From Pelobates cultripes (Eukaryota > Chordata > Amphibia > Anura > Pelobatidae), in the NCBI GenBank assembly GCA_933207985.1, contig OW240920.1, forward strand, positions 149,451,826 to 149,515,825: DNA of 64,000 nucleotides. The letters are read 5' to 3'. The notes beneath the pieces are model-generated. The model saw nothing but the letters and a program-made list of their open reading frames with translations. It was not told the origin of the DNA and searched no databases. Each line of letters begins with the position of its first letter. Positions within the stretch are counted from its first letter, which is position 1. Shown piece after piece: positions 44,748-52,941 of this stretch. A program made the translations under genes and the position numbers.

Positions 44748-45143
44748 CTTAACAGCTTGTATGCCCTTAGAATGGTCAATAACTGTATACAGAGAGACAT
44801 CATCAACTGTTGCCCATAAAAAAATCATCTTGCCAATTAAGATCCTCAAGTTCTAATATGATTTGGGCAGAATCTTTAACAAAAGACGGGGCCTTAGTAA
44901 CAAATAACCTTTATTTAATAATTCTAAAAGTTGTGTTTTAAAAGTCTCTATGGGATTTCCCTTCAAAATCTTATATGTGGTAGTGTCTCCCAGAATCCGC
45001 ATGGATTCTTGCATATAATCTTCTCGATTTAAAATAACTATTCCACCACTTTTATCGGCCTGTTTAATTACTATATTGGGGTCTTCTTTCAAATGTTTTA
45101 GTGCTGTTTTTTCTTTTTTTGAGAGAGAGATTTTCTTTCCCAT
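44748..45143 (-). pseudogene. Penelope-like element, N-terminal region
   Basis: Minus frame 45143-44853 begins ISLSKKEKTALKHLKEDPNI and continues IKQADKSGGIVILNREDYMQ, then SMRILGDTTTYKILKG, the conserved start of Penelope-like RTs. The next frame (44849 downward) has FLWATVDDVSLYTVIDHSKG, containing the first RT catalytic Asp region, and is cut by the solo LTR after AVKEIV. A shift near 44850 separates the two. Confidence 0.8.
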
Positions 45144-45249
45144 TATTTTTGGTTAATTTGTCAAATTCTGATAAAATCATACTACTAAAAACAGGGATAA
45201 AATCCCCTTTTTCCCATGTGGCAATAAAACATCTTGGCAATAAAACCAC

Positions 45250-45552
45250 TCATTGACCAATGGCATCCATATAACTCTGAGTTGGAGGAGCGCAGGTTCC
45301 AATAATGGGACAAGCTGTACTCTCAGTACATTCGGTATTAAAGGTCCATGACCCATTGAGTGACTCCTTTCTATATGCAGTCTGAAGAAAGGACTCTATC
45401 TCTACAACTTTGGTAAGAATGAGAATAATGGCTGCAGTGTCAGGCTGTGTGTACACTAACTTCATTACTCCCAAGCAGGTAAAGTCTGGATGAGAATGAT
45501 GGGAGTCCAAACCATGCCCCTTTACATCCCTTGAGTAAGGGACAATTAGCAA
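45250..45552 (-). other. Open frame of 100 codons, unrecognised
   Basis: A minus frame (HPDFTCLGVMKLVYTQ, IESFLQTAYRKESLNG) directly precedes the Penelope-like N-terminus. I recognise no family. It may be a leader part of that element or flanking sequence from another repeat. There is no promoter or start evidence. Confidence 0.25.
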
Positions 45553-45561
45553 TTGTAGCTT

Positions 45562-45634
45562 ATGCTAACATAGTGTACTTATAATCTTAATTTTAGTAAT
45601 GACAGGTGGCAAATATTTTGCATTTAACTCTGTG
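45562..45634 (+). mobile_element. DIRS terminus fragment
   Basis: TAGTGTACTTATAATCTTAA, then TAATGACAGG and ATATTTTGCATTTAACTCTG match the left terminus of DIRS element 2 (37315-37378) with few differences. No other part of a DIRS element follows, so this is an isolated end. Confidence 0.75.
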
Positions 45635-45860
45635 ACAAATGGCCTATTTGCCCTGTTACCCTATTTAAGAGCTCACAGCGCCATTTTGTAACCATGACTA
45701 GTGATGGAATGTGCGCAGGTGAAGAACTAGAGTATGTAGTTCATAATGCTGCAACCCTGGCTCACAGAAGCAGGGCAGATGTATGATGATTTCAGGACAG
45801 TGTTACATTGTGGATCCGTGTTCTACCTGATTGTAACAGGTAGGATTACAAGAGGAAAAT

Positions 45861-45920
45861 GGAACAGCTATGCTAGTTATTGTAAAGAGCTGCATTATAA
45901 GTTGGCTCTATATAAATACC

Positions 45921-45963
<43 letters not shown>
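45861..45963 (+). mobile_element. L2-like LINE 3' tail with (AAT)n microsatellite
   Basis: TTATTGTAAAGAGCTGCATT, then GGCTCTATATAAATACC precede an (AAT)n run of about 17 units at 45912-45963. It is a diverged copy of the L2-like tail at 7560-7617 (TTGTAAAGCGCTGCGGAATT, GGCGCTCTATAAATATCATA). The microsatellite is thus the expanded tail of a LINE. Confidence 0.7.
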
Positions 45964-46248
45964 GGGGATGTGTAATGTATTCAGTTATTCTTGGTCTCAG
46001 CCTGCTGCCTGGCTATCTAATGGGACAAGGAAATGTACCTAGCAAGCCATTGCAAGATGTTTAACCAGCAAAGTGGGAGGTGGGACTGAGTCAACAGTGT
46101 CACATCCTGCCTTTTGTAAGCTTAAAGCAAGATGGTCAAGGAGACCCATGGTATTGCAAGAGCTAGCTCTGACCATTTCCCCACTGTAATTACTGTACCC
46201 GCATGCTCCCCCCGTATTATGCAAACAAGAGTATCATGCCTGCAAACA
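45964..46248. other. Spacer without recognised features
   Basis: Mixed-composition sequence lies between the L2-like tail and the CR1 end. I see no ORF of note and no repeat that I recognise. Confidence 0.5.
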
Positions 46249-46627
46249 TTGAAACATAGAATGTGACGGCAGATAAAAGCCATTCGGCCCATCTAGTCTT
46301 TCAAAAGTCTCTTATATCTAGGATAGACGTATGCCTATCCCACGCATGCTTAAACTCCCTCACTGTGTTAACCTCTACTACTTCAGCTGGAAGGCTATTC
46401 CATGCGTCCACTACCCTCTCAGTAAAGTAATACTTCCTGATATTATTTTTAAACCTTTGCCATCTAATTATTATTATTTTACTAAATTTCTTTATTTTTG
46501 TTGTTCACAAGAATACAGCAAGCATGTCATGCCCCAACAGTCAAAACAAGCACATCAAACTACAGAACATATGAGTTGCAGGACATTTGAGAGATATGCA
46601 CATTTTTTTTTATATGAAGTAATGAAG

Positions 46628-46803
46628 TTAAAGGATCACTAGAGGCACCCAGATCATGTCAGCTCAATGAAGTGGTCTGAGTGCCAGGTCTCCCTAGTTT
46701 TAATCCTGCATCTGAAAACATAGCAGTGTTTACAATGCAGGGTTAATCCACCCTCTAGTGACTGTCTCCCTGACATCCACTAAAGGTGCCTCTGCGATCT
46801 ACA
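46628..46803. mobile_element. MITE-like repeat with TTAAAGGATCACTAGAGG termini
   Basis: The left end TTAAAGGATCACTAGAGGCA and the right end GGTGCCTCTGCGATCT (46785-46800) form imperfect inverted termini. Its start resembles 51229 (TTAAAGGGACACTATAGTCA), suggesting one interspersed family. A start at TTAA would fit a piggyBac-type MITE, but the superfamily is not proven. Confidence 0.5.
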
Positions 46804-47399
46804 CAGAGTAAATCGCACTTATTTGACGTTGGACGTCCTCACGGACCTCCAGTGTCAAAAAAGATCCCCATAGGAAAGCACTGAGCAATACTTTCCTATT
46901 GGCGGGCTTGAATGTGAGCGCGCCTCTTGCCGCACATGCGCATTCGGCCCCACTCGGGAGTATGGCTGCGGAGCCGAAGCCAGAAGTTCTGACAGATGGC
47001 ATCAAGGCTATTTCCCATCTCTGGGCCTCCATTTCAGCTCTTAGGTGCGAGAACCCCGGTGCGGTGTCCATCTTGGAGCTACGGTGTCCAAAGCGTTGTT
47101 CAGGTTGAGCAGTTGTTGTACACGTGGGACAGTGAAGCAGGCTACCCCAGTGGGGACTGGGATATCTCCCACTGGTCTGGGGGGGGGGGGAGGAGGGACT
47201 ACAGGAATTCCTCAGAGTTGTGGCCCCTGTTCCAGGAGATTGTCCGCTTCTCACAGCTACCAGGCCGTCAGACTCTCTAGGCTGCAGATTGAATCAATGT
47301 AAGTGCCTCTCACGACGGTGCAATCCAGGTGTGAGAGGTATCAGTCTGTGGTTAGGTAGGTCTGCTGCTGCCAGTAGAAAATTTTAGAGAATTTTATGT
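46804..47399. other. Unrecognised insertion segment within CR1
   Basis: GC-rich in the middle, with poly-G at 47180-47190. Short open frames exist on both strands but none shows a known domain. It lies between parts of the CR1 element, so it is probably repeat-derived. Confidence 0.4.
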
Positions 47400-48053
47400 T
47401 TGTTTAAACGCTAAATTATATCTAGGCTAATGGAGCTGAACAGAAACATGTCCAGCGAGTGCAACAGAAACATGTGTCAGGCCCTGTCCTTACCCCTCTA
47501 TAAATGTCCTCTTGTTGTGGTAGTTTTCCTTCCTTTAAATATAGTCTCCTCCCAGGGGCGTAACTAGAGCATATGGCACCCGGAGCGGGTCCTATTTTTG
47601 GCACCCCCCCTCAACTTTAAATGTAAAAAACAACCCAATTTTTTTTAATGTATTTAGCACTGAGCAGTGTTTGTGTGTGAATGTATGCATGTTTTTGTAA
47701 GGAGTATGTGTGAGTGAATGTAGGGGTGTGTTTGTATGTAGTGTTGGTGTTTGAATACAAGCATGCATTTGTGTGTTGTGTGGTATTTGAATGCAGTGAT
47801 GTGTTTATATTTAATGCAGGGGTTTGTATGTAGTGTTGACGTTGAAATGCATGAGTGTATTTGTGTGTAGTGGTGGCGAGATTTTGAGATGTCTGCACAT
47901 ATACACATACACGGACATACACACATGCAGATACATGTACACACACGCAGAAACACTGTGCTCTGCATGCTGGCATGACAACACATTTGCATATAATTCA
48001 CATTAGCCACCCAGATTTCTTGTTGTGGGCTGGCTGACACCTCTTAACTTCTT

Positions 48054-48344
48054 TGTTTAGCAGATAACTCCCCTATTTGCTATCCTTATGTGGGCTTGCA
48101 ATACTTAAGGAAACCAAATAAGGGAACTATCTGCTAAACAGCACCCTCATTTGGTATCTTTAAATATGGAAATCTCGCATACGGGCACCGATTCAGGGAA
48201 TTATCTACTAAACAGCTAAAGGATCAAAATTTAAAAAGCCCTTTTCTTATTTTCAGTTGTTTAGTAGATAAACCCCTTATTTGTTATCCTTATATTAGAT
48301 TGCAATATTTAAGGAAACCAAATAAGGGAGCTATCTACTAAACA
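48054..48344. repeat. Two copies of an 87-bp hairpin element
   Basis: Copy 1 (48054-48140) has arms TGTTTAGCAGATAACTCCCC and the complement ending GAACTATCTGCTAAACA. Copy 2 (48258-48344) has arms TGTTTAGTAGATAAACCCCT and the complement ending GAGCTATCTACTAAACA. A right arm alone recurs at 48968-48994 with the same flanking CACATACACAGAGATACAC, showing a later local duplication. Their transcripts would fold into near-perfect hairpins. Confidence 0.75.
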
Positions 48345-49490
48345 CATACACAGAGATACACACAATCACACACATAATCACAGATATACACAAACACAAT
48401 CACAGACCCACACACATACAATCACAGACACACAAAAAAAATTACATACATACACACATTTAATAAATAAGAGGTTCACTCAGCCTCCTTACCTTGCTCT
48501 AGAAGGGCTGGAGTGGATCCTCAGTCCCTGGTGGTCAGTGGTTGCTGCTGGGATCTCTGTGCTCTTCCTGCACAGGTCCCTTGCATGCCCTGTAATGACG
48601 CCGAGGCCGCAATGAAACCATATCCCAGCTGCCGTCTCACTGCAGGGCGAAGACCGTCAGACACAGTCAGATACACACAGTCCCACACACAGTCATAGGC
48701 AGACAGTCACACATACACACACACACACAGTCACAGACAGTCACACGCACGCACGCAATCACAGGCAGATAGTCACACAGGCAAACAGTCACACATACAC
48801 ACACACAGTCACACACATGCACACACAATCCCAGGCAGACAGTCAAACACCATCACACACAGACAGTCACACACAATCACAGGCAGACAGTCACACACAC
48901 CATCACAGGCAGATGGTCTCTCTCTCACACACACACACATACACACACACACACACACACACAGTCACCAAATAAGGGAGCTATCTACTAAACACATACA
49001 CAGAGATACACACAATCACTCATATAATCACAGATATACACAAACACAAATCATAGGCAGGCAGTCACACAGTCACACATACACACAGTCACAGACAGAC
49101 AGTCACACACAAAGTCACAGACAGACAGTCACACACACACACACACAGTCACAGACAAACAGTCACACACACACAGTCACAGACAGTCACACATACACAC
49201 AGTCACACACAAACACACACAAAGTCACAGACAGACAGTCACACACACACAGTCACAGACAAACAGTCACACACACACAGTCACAGACAGTCACACACAC
49301 ACACACACACACAGTCACACAGACAATCACAGGCAGACAGTCACTCACACAGACAGACAGTCACACACACACAGACAGTCACACACACACAATCACAGGC
49401 AGACAGTCACTCACACAGTCACAGATAGTCACACACTCACACACATAGTCACAATCACAGTTACACACAGCACACACTCTCTCTCTCACT
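48340..49490. repeat. CA-rich simple and minisatellite repeats (CACAGTCACACACAGACAGT type)
   Basis: A long stretch of CACACA tracts is interspersed with CAGTCACAGACAGTCACAC units of variable length. It is broken at 48470-48650 by unique sequence. No gene is seen. Confidence 0.9.
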
Positions 49491-49877
49491 TACAGTAAGC
49501 TTGGGCTGGTGGAGAAGTGGATTCAGTCCCTCTGGCCTGTGCTGTAGTTGGGGAAGCAGGGACTCCTTCCTGCTTCCCCTCTGTGTTATCAGAGAGAGGC
49601 TGCATTTAGCTCCGCCCCCACATCCAGATTGGCTCCGCCCCAACTGCCGTTCTAGCTCCACCCCAAACTCTCAGTGCAGCCAGCTGAGCCAGGTCTCCTG
49701 CTCCCAGCCCCTGCGTGTGAGCTGTGTCGGGTGCCCGGCGCCTCTGCTGCTATGGAGCCCGGTACAGCCACACAGCTCACAGACTCCCAAGCCTGGCCAG
49801 CCTCGGTGGCACTCCCCTGCCTGATGGCACCCGGTGAGGACCGCCCCCCCCCCCCGCAGTACGCCACTGTCTCCTCC

Positions 49878-50440
49878 TTTACTGTGTTGATTCCCTTCAT
49901 GTATTTAAATGTTTCTATCATATCCACCCTGTCTCGTCTTTCCTCCAAGCTATACATGTTAAGATCCTTTAACCTTTCCTGGTAAGTTTTATCCAGCAAT
50001 CCAGGAACCAGTTTAGTAGCCCTTCTCTGAACTCTCTCTAAGGTATCAATATCTTTCTGAAGATACGGTCTCCAGTACTGTGTACAATACTCCAAGTGAG
50101 GTCTCACCAGTGTTCTGTATAATGGCATGAGCACTTCCCTCTTCCTACTGCTAATACCTCTCCCTATACAACCAAGCATTCTGCTAGCATTTCCTGCTGC
50201 TCTATTACATTGTCTGTCTACCTTTAAGTCATCAGAAATAATCACCCCTAAATACCTTTCCTCACATGTTGAGGTTAGGACTCTATCAAATATTCTGTAC
50301 TCTGCCCTTGGGTTTTTACGCCCAAGAGGCATTACCTTGCACTTATCCACATTAAATGTCAATTGACACAACTCTGACCATTTTTCTAGTTTACCTAAAT
50401 CATTTGCCATTTGGCTTATCCCCACTGGAACATGTTGCAA
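49878..50440 (-). pseudogene. CR1-like LINE reverse transcriptase, C-terminal part
   Basis: The minus frame from 50440 reads QLTFNVDKCKVMPLGRKNPR, YLGVIISDDLKVDRQC, MLGCIGRGISSRKREVLMPL, YRTLVRPHLEYCTQYWRPYL, LERVQRRATKLVPGL and DMIETFKYMKGINTVKEE. This is the well-conserved post-catalytic part of CR1 RT. At 49877 it runs into the hAT-like element; the residues encoded beyond that point belong to the insertion. The catalytic YADD part is not in the window copy. Confidence 0.9.
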
Positions 50441-50480
50441 ACTTTTGTATCATCAGCAAATACAGAGCTCGACAAATCCC

Positions 50481-51485
50481 AGGCACTAGGTTGCCCAGAA
50501 ATTTAGTCCTGGCGCCTGGGATTTGTGAGCCCGTTGCCTCCGAGGCGGGCAGCTGCGCGTTTTGTAGGCTGACAGTGATGGAGTTGTGATCTCCCTGCCT
50601 TGCTCCTCTGGCGCCACTTAGTGATGCCGGAATATGAGCTCACTCTGGCCCCAGCATCACAAAGCGGCGCAGCTGGAAGCCCGCCTCCACTGTCCCCCAG
50701 CCGACCGCACACTGGACCACAGGGAAAACAGATGCACTCCAGATCTCCCAAAGGTAGGAAGACTGGGTGAAATATAATTGCATGAAAACAAATAATAATG
50801 TGTTTGTGAGTGCGTGTATGTGTGTATCTGTCAGTGTGTGTATGTGTGTGTGTTTAGGTGACCCCCCCCTCTGAGGGAATTTGCGACTTAAGTACCAGAG
50901 TCCTAGCACTCAGCATAGACGTTCGCCAGACGAGCTAGCGGAATGTTCTGCAGGTGACACAAGGTCCGAACTGTTACAGCTTTGGTAACAGAGACGCTAG
51001 GACCATATCGCTTCCAACTGAATTGCAAGCCAAGAGAAACGCTGTGTTTGCTAGCAGGAAAAGTACGGGCTCATGCAAAGAATCCCACAGGCGATACTAA
51101 ACCTGAACTGGTCCACCTTCAGGGCCTGAGACACCATGGCTGTATCATCACAAACTCTCTTAACTGAACTCCAGCAGCACAGATCATAACAAGACAAACA
51201 CCTAATCATAAAAGCGATAACCAAGGATTTAAAGGGACACTATAGTCACCAGGACAACTACAGCTTAATGTATTTGTTCTGGTCAGTATAATCTTTCCCA
51301 CGGAAAAGCATTGGATTGGCTAAAATCATAAATTCTGGCGGGGCTTAGACCTGAAGCAGAACAGACGCTATATCTGTGAGCTCCTAGCCTGAAAACTAAA
51401 AATTGTTAAATACCTTGAGCAGCACTCGCCACTCAGCCCAAAACACACCAGGATCGGTACTGGGATCGAACACCGAATCGATCGA
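50481..51485 (+). other. Mixed spacer and probable L1-like 5' region, with an interspersed-repeat fragment
   Basis: 50481-50900 has no recognised feature beyond a GT-rich stretch (50800-50860). 51229-51330 begins TTAAAGGGACACTATAGTCA and resembles the MITE-like element at 46628. The remainder may be the 5'UTR of the L1-like element whose ORF1 starts near 51486. No proteins are identified. Confidence 0.35.
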
Positions 51486-51878
51486 TGCCTTTCATGCACA
51501 CACCGAGGTCTGGCAAATTTAAACGCAAAACCATGGCCTATCACGCTCCATCGATCCATGACCTTGGGAAACTACTCGGCGGAGCATACATCCAGGGTGA
51601 CTTCGACCCGGAGAGTGATTTCTACCCATACTAACACAAAGCACTTGAGACCATGGGGAAGCGCATGCAGAAGACTCACCAAGGTTACACGACAGACCAG
51701 CAGGACAAAGGCGCCTTACTACAGCGCCAGGTGCAGACCAAGATGGCACCCGCGGATCAAAAATTGACATGCTCACCAACCCACACAGCCTCTCAAATGG
51801 ACACATATCCCACAATACCAGTAATCACTGCAGCACAGAACTCGCCACCAAACAAGACTTGCAAGCATGGGTGCAGGA
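51486..51878 (+). pseudogene. L1-like ORF1, N-terminal pieces
   Basis: From ATG 51486 a short frame runs HTPRSGKFKRKTMAYHAPSI to a stop at 51633-51635. In the next frames there is a charged/Gln-rich stretch, and just before the LTR insertion ELATKQDLQAWVQD, a typical ORF1 coiled-coil lead-in. It is cut at 51878 by the LTR element and continues at 55947. Confidence 0.55.
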
Positions 51879-52941
51879 TGTAACGGACCGTTTTGCACAC
51901 AAGGGGTAAAAACCGTTTAGGCGATCGGCCCCCTTTCCAGAGATCCAGGCACAGCTACTGCAGAACACCAAAACTCACGAACTGGATACAAAATAGCACC
52001 CCAACTCCCGAACTGGAACCTCCCAAATAGCTGCTAGCAGACGAACAGGAAAAGCAGACGAACAGCTTACACTCCTGGCAATCAGTCTCTAACAGCATGC
52101 AGTGAATCCCCCCAAGAACGAGACAAGGCTCTGTGTTGAGGGTCAAGCAGTGGTCTGAGGTGCTGGCACACCCAGCCTGGTTTTTATTACAGGGTTTCAA
52201 ATACAGGACCACCCACAGGGAGGGATAAAACAACCAATCATATCACAGTTACATCCCACATATTCCCTCCCCTTATCCTGAGAGGAAACTCAAGTATACA
52301 AACAGTTAAAACATACTTTCTACCCAACTTTCATAACTCCAAAACCATACATCACATTCACATAAAATTACATATTCTCAATCAATCCATTCAGGGGAAC
52401 AACATATTAAAAAATGGCACAAATCAGACAAGGGGTTCAACAGTTAGTAAAAAGTCCTTTGTGACTAAATGAAGCATGGCTTTCTGGCCCAAACCAGTTT
52501 CAGAGTCTTCTATCCTGGAGATAAGTAATTCAATTATCTCCCAGGACAGACACAAGACTCCATTAAGCACATGGTTGCAAAAGACACAAAACAATACATA
52601 AAGTCACATTTATTACATAAAACACAGACATGTAACATATCCCCAGATAGCTCAGGTCTGAGCGCACATTATTAAGTGAATGGCGCTCAGACCACACAAA
52701 TACAGTTTAATCACCATGGAGCCAAAGTCTTTACAGTCAGTTTCATATGAATGGGCTCCATGGGATTCCTATCTGGGGTATAACACATTCAACCAAAACT
52801 ACCAAACCCCAGGCAGAAAAGCACGAATGAAGCTTTTCTGCAGGTAAAAAAGATGTCTTTTAACAGGGGGCCATAGTCCAAAGGCAGCAGGCGAGCAACC
52901 AGGCTTCTCCAATGCAATGTGGCGAGATTGGTCTCGTCACA
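51879..52941 (-). repeat. 3' LTR (in element orientation) of the repeat-ORF retrotransposon
   Basis: TG...CA ended, 1063 bp. Compared with the other LTR it has small differences such as AAAACAATACATAAAG against AAAACACTTTAAAATACATAAAG and an ATAAGTAATTC/AGTAATTG variant. The LTRs have diverged modestly since insertion. The ORF of the interior runs on into this LTR and stops at 52789-52791. Confidence 0.9.

Larger units (their letters stand above)
42202..45250 (-). mobile_element. Penelope-like element (RT plus GIY-YIG endonuclease), interrupted
   Basis: On the minus strand, N-terminal motif KEKTALKHLKEDPNIVIKQA then DKSGGIVILNREDY lies at about 45120-45010. RT parts follow (VDDVSLYTVI near 44815-44785; GTAMGTRFAPSYAKF near 43590-43550; WRRYIDDVLMIW near 43495-43460). 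Then comes a Cys-rich linker (KCGRCSTCTFQPY, about 42770-42730) and a GIY-YIG domain ending at the TAG 42350-42352. RT fused to a C-terminal GIY-YIG nuclease is diagnostic of Penelope-like elements. A solo LTR (43761-44742) splits the RT. Frameshifts near 43500, 42845 and 42620 are visible. Confidence 0.9.
47553..49869. mobile_element. Non-autonomous hAT-like transposon, 2317 bp, with 8-bp target duplication TCTCCTCC
   Basis: The left end is CAGGGGCGTAACTAGAGCA; the right end on the other strand is CAGTGGCGTACTGCGGGG. TCTCCTCC flanks it exactly at 47545-47552 and 49870-49877. An 8-bp duplication with CAGNGGCGTA termini is a hAT signature. Inside are simple repeats, two hairpin elements and a GC-rich right part; no transposase is seen. 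It interrupts the CR1 RT end. Confidence 0.85.
46249..50480 (-). mobile_element. CR1-like LINE, 5'-truncated and split by later insertions
   Basis: Minus-strand pieces in order: 50480-49878 (RT end), then about 47552-47400 (linker, weak), then 46462-46249 (YYFTERVVDAWNSLPAEVVE, TVREFKHAW, and the untranslated GACTAGATGGGCCGAATGG tail). The protein end and tail are typical of CR1. A hAT-like element (47553-49869) separates the first two pieces. A further 0.9 kb of unknown sequence, including a MITE-like repeat, separates the last two. Confidence 0.8.

Noticed and set aside
46799..47254. A 151-codon minus frame
   Set aside because: GC-rich region with open frames on both strands and no recognisable domain; it lies between pieces of a CR1 element.
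47617..48040. Frames of 119 and 128 codons on the minus strand rich in Thr/His
   Set aside because: Simple-repeat translation inside the non-autonomous hAT-like element.
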